From positions 2,500,005 through 2,564,004 of the forward strand of contig NZ_CP142016.1 in NCBI RefSeq assembly GCF_035666175.1: a stretch of DNA of 64,000 nt, written 5' to 3'. The translations under genes and the position numbers were made by a program. Within the stretch, counting starts at the first letter, position 1. Each line of letters starts with the position of its first letter. Below are positions 45,766 to 53,487 of the stretch, in pieces. This stretch comes from Riemerella anatipestifer. Its GTDB lineage: Bacteria; Bacteroidota; Bacteroidia; Flavobacteriales; Weeksellaceae. The notes under the pieces were generated by a model that saw nothing but the letters and a program-made list of their open reading frames with translations, did not search any database and was not told the DNA's origin.

Positions 45766-45781
45766 AGGTTTATAAAAACAC

Positions 45782-45815
45782 GGCTGAATCAAAAAGATTC
45801 AGCCAATTTTTATAT
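45782..45815 (+). terminator. Terminator after the TPR-like protein gene
   Basis: GGCTGAATC (45782-45790) pairs with GATTCAGCC (45796-45804) around an AAAAA loop and is followed by a T-rich tail. Confidence 0.88.
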
Positions 45816-46367
45816 ATAAACCCATAAAATCTTATGCTAAAACTTGCATACTTGCTTAAAAGGTTATAAGTTTGCCTTATATTTATGCGATACACTATCA
45901 GTGACATACAAAAAAATAAAAAAAACTTGCACAAAAATTTGGTAGTTCCAAATAATTGTGTAAATACACACACAGATAGTTTCGTGTATATGCGTTCTAT
46001 TATCTAGAAAATTATTTCAACTTTTATCGTTAAAACAAAATATCGTTCCGCCAACTTTTGTTGGGGGTTTTTGGCGTTTATTCTATTCTAAATTTAGCTT
46101 TCATAAATATATGCTAAAAGCACCATTGTTTTGTCTCATAACATGGTCGTTCTTGTTAGGTGCTTTTAGTGTTCAGGGGGAGTATTTTGCTCTTTCTGTA
46201 TTAGCCTTTCCTCTCGTTTTGTGTGTGTTTAGAGGGGGAAGGCGTTTTTTTAGGTTAGAACTTAGAGGTGAGATATTAGAACCTAGTATCACCTCAACCC
46301 TTAAATCTAAAGTCTAAAATCCAATATCTATAAACTTTAAATATCAACAATTTTAAAATTAAATTTT
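45816..46367. other. AT-rich gap with one doubtful small ORF
   Basis: No convincing gene is seen in about 550 bp. A 68-codon frame (46111-46317, plus strand) starts with a hydrophobic stretch LFCLITWSFLLGAF, but it has no family resemblance and a basic, repetitive tail, so it is not called. A small hairpin (CCAAC-TTTT-GTTGG, near 46052) and two TATCGTT repeats lie just before it. The gap probably holds the promoter and leader of the surface-protein gene that follows. Confidence 0.5.
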
Positions 46368-46893
46368 ATGACAACAAAAACGACAAAATTGAGTGTATTC
46401 GCCTTTTTAGGTTTAGGCTTAGTAGCTTACGGACAATACAATGGTAAAGTGGGTATCAATACTCCTTATCCTAATGCAACATTAGAGATTCAAATATCTG
46501 ATGCTAACAAAAGTGGAAGTACTAAAGAGGGGATTTTAATCCCAAATGTTACCGCTGCAAGAGCTAAAGCAATGGGCGAAGGTGTGGCAGAATCTACCCT
46601 AGTTTATATTACCGATGGAACGGGTGAAGCAAACACCACCATTTCTAATGTAAGTGGCAAAGGGTTCTACTACTATGATGCTACCGATAAAAAGTGGCAA
46701 AAAGTAGTAGGAAACTCTAATGGAGTAACTTTAAATACCATTACTGGGAATATTAGAGAAGTAACTTCTATAACTCCCGAAGAGTGGGCAAAGCCTAATA
46801 CATTTGCTTTAGTACAAACGAGTGGAGATCAGATTAAGTTACCAGATCCCTCAAGTTATACTAACAAAATTATCTCTGTAAATAATCAGTATA

Positions 46894-47873
46894 ACCCGTT
46901 GTGCATTATGAAATGAAAAAAACAAGAGTTGTTTATTAGACTGAAAATCAGTATATTGTTTTTGCTATAAAACGGTATAAATGAACAACATAGAGCAAAT
47001 ATATGAAAGAATTTTGGAAGTTTTAGGACTTTTTTCAGAAAATCAACTGATTAGTTATCAGAGAAGAACACCTAAAATGAGCGATTTAGAAGTCATAAGT
47101 CTTAATATTACTGCTGAATACTTGAGTATTGATAGCGAATTACAGTTATTTAGAAAATTGCCAAACTCTCTGATAAACAAAATTGAAAGAAGTGTTTACA
47201 ATAAGCGAAAACGAAGACTATCCCTACAAACAGAGCAAATTAGACAGCGTATTTCGATGGAGTTCAATGAGTTTGAAGATATTTTTATCGTTGATAGCAT
47301 GCCAATGAAAGTTTGTGAAAACGCTCGTTCTACTCGTTCAAAAATTTGTAAAGAGCAATCCTATTCTTCACCAACATATGGTTATTGTGCTTCACAGAAA
47401 TTATATTTCTATGGCTATAAACTACACGCAGTATGTTCTTTAAATGGTGTGATTAAGAATTTTGATATAAGCCCTGCATCCGTTCACGACATCCACTATT
47501 TAAAAGATAGTGGTGAGCAAATGCGAAACTGTACTTTAATTGGAGATAGAGGCTATTTATCAGCAAAAGTTCAAATAGATTTATTTAACTATGCTAATAT
47601 TAAATTAGATACACCAATGAGAAGTAATCAGAAAGATTATATTCCTCAATTTTCATTGTACAAGAAAAAGCGAAAACGAATTGAGACATTTTTCTCTCAA
47701 CTTTGCGACCAATTTATGATTAAAAGAAACTATGCTAAAACTTTTGAAGGCTTTAAAACAAGGATAATCAGTAAAATAACCGCCGCAACGGTTATTCAAT
47801 ATATCAATAAATTTATCTTCCAAAGAAAATTAAATCATCTAAAAATCAGTATTATTTAAAATGCACAACGAGT
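46894..47873 (+). mobile_element. IS982-family insertion sequence, copy 3, with 8-bp target duplication
   Basis: The 980-bp element is in the plus orientation with the same terminal repeats as the other copies. It is flanked by a perfect direct repeat TCAGTATA (46886-46893 and 47874-47881). This fixes the exact ends and shows simple transposition into a surface-protein gene without later rearrangement. Confidence 0.97.
46981..47859 (+). CDS. IS982-family transposase (copy 3)
   Basis: Full-length 292-residue DDE transposase with D105, D189 and E235 intact. It carries S177 (KDSGEQ), L56 and Y in KRNYAK. Because this copy has clean target duplications and no lesion, it best represents the active element in the window. 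Confidence 0.95.
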   Translation: MNNIEQIYERILEVLGLFSENQLISYQRRTPKMSDLEVISLNITAEYLSIDSELQLFRKLPNSLINKIERSVYNKRKRRLSLQTEQIRQRISMEFNEFEDIFIVDSMPMKVCENARSTRSKICKEQSYSSPTYGYCASQKLYFYGYKLHAVCSLNGVIKNFDISPASVHDIHYLKDSGEQMRNCTLIGDRGYLSAKVQIDLFNYANIKLDTPMRSNQKDYIPQFSLYKKKRKRIETFFSQLCDQFMIKRNYAKTFEGFKTRIISKITAATVIQYINKFIFQRKLNHLKISII

Positions 47874-48039
47874 TCAGTATAATAATTCAGTTAGCTACTT
47901 TAATACGAATAAGCCTAAAAATTCTAGTTCACTAGATTCAGGAAAAGGACATTTGTTAATGTCAGATGGAACAACATGGTACATTATAGGAGGAAGTTAT
48001 TAATCACAAAAAGTAAAGTAGAACTAAAAAAGAATACAA

Positions 48040-50091
48040 ATGAAAAATAAAATAATCGCAGCAAGTTTATTAGTAGGTTCTATAGCTTACGGACAAATAA
48101 AAGTACATACAGGACTAGATACATCAATAGGAAATGAAAACCCATTTTTAGATGCCTCGGCGTATAACAACTTTGATAACAATGTAGGAAAAGGCTTGTA
48201 TTTCCCAACAACGGATTTAAAAACGTGGGAGTTTAAAACAAATTCAATCAATCCAGGTAAGTTTAAAAACTACTTTGATGGAATGGTTGTTTATAATACT
48301 GGAGAGGGCGCTCCTACTACAGACGCTAGTAAAGGTGGAATTAGAAATAACTTAACTAGAGGTTTCTACTATTTTAAGAACCCTAATCAAACTTTCCCTA
48401 GTGGTAATGTAGCAAACGGAGAGTGGATAAGGATAAGCGATACCCAAGCTAACGACCAACTTTGGGCTCAGAGAGATAATAATGGAGTTCAAGAGACTTA
48501 TCTAAAACCAGCTGATGCTAAAGGAGATGTTTATTCTTACTCAGAAAAAAACGCGTTACTAAATTTAGGAGGAGTATCAAGAGAGGATTCTAGATGGGTA
48601 TTATCGGGAAGGTATGGATACTCAAATCAAGAAGTGCCTTTATATACAGGAGTTAATTCCTCTAGATTACCACTTAATAGTACCATAGGAAATCCAACTA
48701 GTTCTGGAATTTATAATACTTATAAGTTTTCAGATTATCTTTCTGTAATTAAAGAGGAGCATGCAGGGCAAGGAAATGCTTCAGGTAATAAGTTTTATAT
48801 TGGGAAATCTACTTCGGTCAATGCTATGGATGTTACTTCTAATATTAACGGTATTGAAGGTTTTTCAGCTTCTGCAAAGGTATTTTCAAATACAAAGGTA
48901 GGTTCTATTTCTGCTTTTGTAGGGGAGGCGGTAGCAGGGAGTGATGTACACGCTGTAACTGCCAGTAATGTTACAGGAGCTGTTTTTAGAGGAAGAAACT
49001 TTGCTAAGTCTACTACTACCAATTTAGTTGGTGTTGAAGGGGTTACACATAATTATGGCACAGCTACTAATATTACAGCAGGAAAATTTACTGCAACATC
49101 TAGTAATACTCATACTGTAACAGGATTTCAATCCCCAGTTACTGCAGTTTCAACTCTGACTGGTGTGGATGCTTCAGCAACTAACAGACAAAATTCTACC
49201 ACAGAAGAAATTATGGGAGCATCTATTGTCACAAATCTTATTGAAAACTCTAAAGCTACAAATGTGAGAACAGTTAATGCAAAAGGATATATTCAAGCAG
49301 AAAGTTCGGTAGAGGATTTCTCAAATGTGAATAGTTATGTGAGAGCATTTGGTATAGCAATGGTTAAAAATTTATATGGGTTTAGATTTCAGCATATTCT
49401 ACCGAGTACTTTTGCACCAGATAATATGTATGGTTTATACATAGAAGATGTAAATAGAGGTTCTAAGTTGAACTACTCTATTTATACTAATGAGGGGGAA
49501 GTTCGTTTCGGAGGGTTAAAAGGCTTGGGTAATCGTCCAGTATATGCAGATGCAGATGGAAAGTTGATTATCGGAGATGCTACCAATGCACTAACAAGTT
49601 TCAAATGGATAGAAGACACTACAAACAACTCTATAAAATTGGCAGTAAACTCAGCAGGTACAGAGCGTACACAGTACCCTGTATCAATTACCGATGAAGG
49701 TGTTATTTTGGGGTCTTCATTTAGAGGAGTTAACGGAGCCACCATTTTCCCAGACTATGTGTTCCAAAAGTATTACACAGGTACTTCTAGCATTAAAGCA
49801 GATTATAGCTTTAAAACCCTTAGCCAAGTGGAAGACTTTGTAAAAGCTAATGGACATTTGCCAGGGTATCAATCTGCAGAGGCTATCAAAAAACAAGGTT
49901 ATATAGACCTTATGGCAACTCAACTCACCAATGTGGAGAAGATAGAAGAACTTTATCTGCATAGTATAGAGCAAGATAAAGCTTTAAAAGTAAAAGATGC
50001 AAAAATTGCTGAATTAGAAAATGAGTTGAAATCTCAAAAAGAAAACTTTGAAGCTCGTTTACAGAAGCTAGAAGCCTTATTAGTAAAATAA
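48040..50091 (+). CDS. Large secreted surface protein with tail-fibre-like C-terminus
   Basis: This 683-residue protein has a signal peptide ending near AYGQ. The middle is rich in threonine, alanine, glycine and asparagine with beta-repeat-like segments (GVEGVTHNYGTATN and similar, about 260-450). YGLYIEDVNRGSKLNYSIYT then FGGLKGLG resembles the shaft-to-tip region of flavobacterial tail-fibre-like proteins. The last ~110 residues begin FPDYVFQKYY, contain VEDFVKANGHLPGY and end in a coiled coil (IEELYLHSIEQDK onward). This end occurs in many flavobacterial surface proteins. No T9SS sorting domain is present. An adhesin role is inferred. A terminator follows the stop. Confidence 0.7.
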   Translation: MKNKIIAASLLVGSIAYGQIKVHTGLDTSIGNENPFLDASAYNNFDNNVGKGLYFPTTDLKTWEFKTNSINPGKFKNYFDGMVVYNTGEGAPTTDASKGGIRNNLTRGFYYFKNPNQTFPSGNVANGEWIRISDTQANDQLWAQRDNNGVQETYLKPADAKGDVYSYSEKNALLNLGGVSREDSRWVLSGRYGYSNQEVPLYTGVNSSRLPLNSTIGNPTSSGIYNTYKFSDYLSVIKEEHAGQGNASGNKFYIGKSTSVNAMDVTSNINGIEGFSASAKVFSNTKVGSISAFVGEAVAGSDVHAVTASNVTGAVFRGRNFAKSTTTNLVGVEGVTHNYGTATNITAGKFTATSSNTHTVTGFQSPVTAVSTLTGVDASATNRQNSTTEEIMGASIVTNLIENSKATNVRTVNAKGYIQAESSVEDFSNVNSYVRAFGIAMVKNLYGFRFQHILPSTFAPDNMYGLYIEDVNRGSKLNYSIYTNEGEVRFGGLKGLGNRPVYADADGKLIIGDATNALTSFKWIEDTTNNSIKLAVNSAGTERTQYPVSITDEGVILGSSFRGVNGATIFPDYVFQKYYTGTSSIKADYSFKTLSQVEDFVKANGHLPGYQSAEAIKKQGYIDLMATQLTNVEKIEELYLHSIEQDKALKVKDAKIAELENELKSQKENFEARLQKLEALLVK

Positions 50092-50099
50092 GTTTAATT

Positions 50100-50138
50100 A
50101 TTCCTCATGGTGCCTATCGGTATCGTGAGGAATTTTTA
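50100..50138 (+). terminator. Terminator after the surface protein gene
   Basis: ATTCCTCA (50100-50107) pairs with TGAGGAAT (50126-50133), with extra inner pairing, and is followed by TTTTT. Confidence 0.82.
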
Positions 50139-50179
50139 TCATCAAAATAAATTATTGTAAATCATAAAAAGTAGAAATT

Positions 50180-50563
50180 ATGCCAGTAAAATTTAAAGCA
50201 ATCGAAAGAGGTCAGCCCGGCGTAAGCGGTGGCGGCGACAAAAAATGGTACGCTTCTCCTAATATGAGTGGAGAGAAAACCCTAACCGATCTTACCAAAG
50301 ACATAGAGAAAATCTCTACGGTAAGCGGAGCGGACATCAGAGCGGTACTCTACGCTTTAGTAGATGTGATGCAATCGTCCTTAGCTAATGGACAAATCGT
50401 TCGTTTAGGAGAATTGGGCAGTCTGCGAGTGAGCTTCAGTAGCGAGGGTAAAGCTACGGAGAAAGAAGTAACTGCTAATGCCATTAAACAAGCCAAAGTG
50501 ATTTTCACTCCTGCCAAAGGAATAAAAGATACCTTAGCGACACTCACTTACGAGAAGGTTTAG
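50180..50563 (+). CDS. HU/IHF-family DNA-binding protein, Bacteroidetes type
   Basis: This 127-residue protein resembles the HU-like proteins of Bacteroidetes. It has an N-terminal extension (MPVKFKAIERGQPG and KKWYASPN) before the HU core TLTDLTKDIEKISTVSGADI, and LGELGSLRVSFSSEG in the beta-arm region. The C-terminal tail includes VIFTPAKGIKDTL. Codon use is richer in G and C than the surrounding gap. Such proteins are often numerous and strain-variable in this group. It is a single gene, with a hairpin 28 bp after the stop. Confidence 0.85.
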   Translation: MPVKFKAIERGQPGVSGGGDKKWYASPNMSGEKTLTDLTKDIEKISTVSGADIRAVLYALVDVMQSSLANGQIVRLGELGSLRVSFSSEGKATEKEVTANAIKQAKVIFTPAKGIKDTLATLTYEKV

Positions 50564-50590
50564 GATAACTCTTAAGTCCCCTTTAAAAAA

Positions 50591-50635
50591 CCGATGCTTA
50601 TAAAATCAAAAACTTATAGGCATCGGATTTTTTTT
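50591..50635 (+). terminator. Terminator after the HU-like gene
   Basis: CCGATGC (50591-50597) pairs with GCATCGG (50620-50626), with further pairs TTATAA/TTATAG inside, followed by a T-run. Its sequence is closely related to the hairpin at 51245. Confidence 0.85.
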
Positions 50636-51244
50636 AATAAGCATAAAAATAATTTTTATAGGCATAGAGTTTATAAGCTGTCCTTTTTGTTATCTGTCCT
50701 TTTGCCTTGAAACCAACTTAATGCCTTTTAAGAATAGGACGACTATTGTATAACATTATAGAATGACCTCTAAGCCCGATGGCGTTAAGAACCTCGTTAG
50801 TAAAGGCGTTAAAAATACCCACTGTTTGAGCAAAGGAGTTGGCAGGAGCATTGGAGCGAGTTTTGGGGATTTTAGCCTTTAGTAATGAGGTTTAGCCAAA
50901 GGGGTTACAGTCTTGATTTTTGCTTCTTTTCATCAAGGAAAAGAAGGTATAAAGTATATACTTATGTTCTTTTGTCTTGAAACAAAAGGATCAAAAGTTC
51001 AAGAGCAAAGATTAGGTTTGCCTTCGGCATAGTACAGTTCCCTGCTATTTGGAAACTATCGCTCGCTCCCAATGCCACTAAGGGGTTAGTCCCTAAACTT
51101 ACCTTTGCTCGGTAGAGCATTGATAATGGCTAGATGGTTATAATTTAAAAAATGGTCTTTGGTGGGTCGCCGTTAAAAAAACAGGAATAAAGGTGTTAAA
51201 AAAGCTCTACTGTTTGAGCAAAAGTATGGGCAAAAGCACAAATT
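50636..51244. repeat. Gene-free region with dispersed short repeats
   Basis: About 600 bp without a convincing gene on either strand. The 14-mer ACTGTTTGAGCAAA occurs twice in the same orientation (50821-50834 and 51209-51222), each preceded about 15-20 bases earlier by GGYGTTAAAAA. A further stretch has CTTTTGTCTTGAAACAAAAG near 50971-50990, itself an inverted repeat. From memory, similar phrases recur between genes in flavobacterial genomes, so this may be remains of an unnamed multi-copy element. Confidence 0.6.
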
Positions 51245-51286
51245 AAAAAGATGCTTATGAAATCCCAAAAACATAAGCATCTTTTT
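51245..51286. terminator. Bidirectional hairpin, AAAAAGATGCTTATG type
   Basis: AAAAAGATGCTTATG (51245-51259) pairs perfectly with CATAAGCATCTTTTT (51272-51286). It is suited to terminate in both directions and is related in sequence to the hairpin at 50591. Confidence 0.8.
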
Positions 51287-51293
51287 ATAAAAT

Positions 51294-51324
51294 GATAAGC
51301 ATCAAAAGAAATTTGATGCTTATC
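51294..51324 (-). terminator. Hairpin immediately after purH
   Basis: GATAAGCATCAAA (51294-51306) pairs perfectly over 13 bp with TTTGATGCTTATC (51312-51324). It lies 21 bp beyond the purH stop on the minus strand and is followed 8 bp later by a second strong hairpin. It shares the ATAAGCATC core with its neighbours. Confidence 0.8.
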
Positions 51325-51345
51325 GTTTTTAGTGTTAATTGTTAT

Positions 51346-52860
51346 TTAATGAAAAAAGTGCCTCATTCCTGTGAATAGCATTGGGATATTATGCTCATTA
51401 GCCGCTTGTATGCTTTCGTCATCTCTCATACTTCCACCAGGTTGTATAATGGCTTTTATACCTTCTTTAGCACAGGTATCTACCACATCTCTAAACGGGA
51501 AGAAAGCATCAGAAGCTAAAACTAAATCTCCACTAAATTTCTCTTTCGCTCGTTCTATGGCTTGTTGGGTAGCCCATATTCTATTTACTTGTCCACCGCC
51601 TACGCCTAGGGCTTGTGTGCCGTTGGTAACTACGATGGCATTAGATTTTACATACTTCACAATCCTTTGAGAAAAGAGCAGAGCCTTGGTTTGTTCTTCC
51701 GTTGGCTGAACTTTTGTAACCGTTTTTATATCATCAGAGAATTGGTCATCAGCGTTTTGCACCAACATTCCACCGTCTATCTTCACCCACACTTGGCTGT
51801 CAGATATAGGATTTTTAATCTTGATAATTCTTAGATTTTTCTTTTTAGACAATACTTCTAGGGCTTCGGCATCAAAATCTGTAGCCATTACAATTTCTAG
51901 GAAAGTTTTGTTGAGTTCTTCAGCTGTGTCTTTATCCACCTTATAGTTCATCGCTACAATGCCTCCGAAGATGGAAACAGGGTCGCATTCAAATGCTTTT
52001 TTATAAGTGTCTAAAGCGGTTTCTCCAATAGCAACACCACAAGGTGTAGAATGCTTAACGGCACAACACGCTTTCTCATTTTTGAACTCATTAACCACCT
52101 TCCAACATAAATCCATATCTCTTAGATTGTTAAAAGAAAGTTCTTTACCGCCTAATTGTTCAAAATCTTTCATCGCTCCATTTTCGGTAGTAGAAACATA
52201 GTAAGCCGCTGACTGATGAGGGTTTTCGCCATATCTTAAATCGGCTACCTTTTGATACGAAGCATTAAGGTACTCTGGATATTCCTCCTCTAAAAGCATT
52301 TTAGAAATAGCAGCATCATAAGCCGAAGTTAAGTTAAATACCTTTCCAGCTAATGTTTTTCTGGTTTCCAAAGTTGTATCGCCTGCTTCCGAAATTTCGG
52401 CTTGAACTCTAGCATAGTCCCTAACATCGGTAACCACGGTAACGGCATTAAAATTCTTAGCCGCCGAGCGAAGCATTGATGGTCCACCAATGTCTATAAA
52501 CTCTACCTTTTCGTCTAAAGAAATGTTTTTATTAACATTCTCAAAGAAAGGGTAGAGGTTTACTATTACCATATCTATCAGCTCTATACCGTGGTCCTTT
52601 ACAGTACTCATGTGTTCAGGGTTAGAGCGTACGGCTAGAAGCCCTCCGTGTACTTTTGGGTGTAGCGTTTTTACCCTACCGTCTAGCATTTCTGGGAACT
52701 TTGTAACTTCATCTATCTGAATAGGAGAAAGTCCAGCTTCCTTCAAATGTTTAAATGTGCCTCCCGTAGAAATGAGTTGATAATTGTGTTGCTCCAAAAA
52801 TGTGGCAAACTCTACAAGATTGGTCTTGTCTGATACGCTAATTAAAGCTCTTTTTTTCAT
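51346..52860 (-). CDS. purH: Bifunctional AICAR formyltransferase/IMP cyclohydrolase
   Basis: This 504-residue enzyme catalyses the last two steps of IMP synthesis. The N-terminal cyclohydrolase domain begins [18 protein letters not shown] and has STGGTFKHL and [13 protein letters not shown]. The C-terminal transformylase has [27 protein letters not shown] (K and H of the active site) and [16 protein letters not shown] 52860 is chosen over an 11-codon extension to 52893 that lacks the family start and would overlap the upstream gene. It lies 19 bp after a beta-barrel gene on the same strand. Confidence 0.95.
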   Translation of the reverse strand: MKKRALISVSDKTNLVEFATFLEQHNYQLISTGGTFKHLKEAGLSPIQIDEVTKFPEMLDGRVKTLHPKVHGGLLAVRSNPEHMSTVKDHGIELIDMVIVNLYPFFENVNKNISLDEKVEFIDIGGPSMLRSAAKNFNAVTVVTDVRDYARVQAEISEAGDTTLETRKTLAGKVFNLTSAYDAAISKMLLEEEYPEYLNASYQKVADLRYGENPHQSAAYYVSTTENGAMKDFEQLGGKELSFNNLRDMDLCWKVVNEFKNEKACCAVKHSTPCGVAIGETALDTYKKAFECDPVSIFGGIVAMNYKVDKDTAEELNKTFLEIVMATDFDAEALEVLSKKKNLRIIKIKNPISDSQVWVKIDGGMLVQNADDQFSDDIKTVTKVQPTEEQTKALLFSQRIVKYVKSNAIVVTNGTQALGVGGGQVNRIWATQQAIERAKEKFSGDLVLASDAFFPFRDVVDTCAKEGIKAIIQPGGSMRDDESIQAANEHNIPMLFTGMRHFFH

Positions 52861-52879
52861 TTTTACTGTTTTATAGATA

Positions 52880-53464
52880 TTAAAATTTGTCAAATAAATA
52901 CCCTACACCTATTTGTAAGAAATTGTTTTTCATTGTGATGTCGTTGGTTGGATAAAGGTTGCTAAGCCCTATATTGTATCTCGTCTCCACGAATATAGAC
53001 TTGGTTATTTTATATTCTCCACCCAAAAATATAGAGTGGTTACCCTTTCTAATATCAGTAAACTCTACATCTTGTCCGTTTTGTTTCCCTAGAGCTTTGG
53101 TTACAAAACCTAAGTTAAATCCACCCAAAATCCCTAACGATTCTATTGGTGTAAACTTAACTCCCAAAGGAATATAGACCGTGGTAAGATGCAACCTTGA
53201 ACGCTCATTATTATCCATAATTAGATTCTCTGCTCCAAGCCCTGCCATACCAAGTTCTCCGTGTAGAGAAACATATTTATTAACCTTATAAGATACAGGC
53301 ATCGCAATGTAAACACTAGACTTAGCGTTAGGCTTGTATTGTTGCCCCATAGCTTCTAGGTGCAAAGTGGAATTTACATACCCTATTTTAAACCCTGTTT
53401 CCAATTTTTGTGCATTAGCGAAACCAACTGTTGCTACTAATGCAGAAAGTAATAGTTTTTTCAT
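52880..53464 (-). CDS. Outer membrane beta-barrel protein
   Basis: This 194-residue protein has a signal peptide (to about residue 18, cut near ANAQ) and about eight amphipathic strands. It ends [13 protein letters not shown], with a terminal aromatic typical of barrel assembly signals. The layout fits the small porin-like OMP_b-brl family. The function is unknown; such proteins often act as adhesion or structural barrels. It lies between uvrA (23 bp upstream) and purH (19 bp downstream) on the minus strand, so the three could share a transcript. Confidence 0.78.
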   Translation of the reverse strand: MKKLLLSALVATVGFANAQKLETGFKIGYVNSTLHLEAMGQQYKPNAKSSVYIAMPVSYKVNKYVSLHGELGMAGLGAENLIMDNNERSRLHLTTVYIPLGVKFTPIESLGILGGFNLGFVTKALGKQNGQDVEFTDIRKGNHSIFLGGEYKITKSIFVETRYNIGLSNLYPTNDITMKNNFLQIGVGYLFDKF

Positions 53465-53487
53465 AGTGCTAAAGTTTTTGTTTTTAT

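Larger units (their letters stand above)
46368..48003 (+). pseudogene. Secreted surface protein gene interrupted by IS982 copy 3
   Basis: The 5' part encodes a signal peptide (MTTKTTKLSVFAFLGLGLVA ending AYGQ) and a GKVGINTPYPNATLEIQ segment common in flavobacterial secreted and tail-fibre-like proteins. The frame enters IS copy 3 after NNQY. Removing the IS and one TCAGTATA duplication restores the frame exactly: it continues NNSVSYFNTNKPKNSSSLDS and ends DGTTWYIIGGSY at the stop 48001-48003. The original protein would be about 220 residues. Function is unknown. It lies 36 bp before another secreted protein with a similar leader and is likely part of the same surface-protein unit. Confidence 0.85.

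Noticed and set aside
46111..46317. 68-codon ORF with a hydrophobic start
   Set aside because: No recognisable family, unusual tail, and located in what looks like the leader of the next gene. Evidence is too weak to call it a gene.
52861..52893. Longer purH start
   Set aside because: It would overlap the upstream barrel gene's stop and adds residues not found in PurH.
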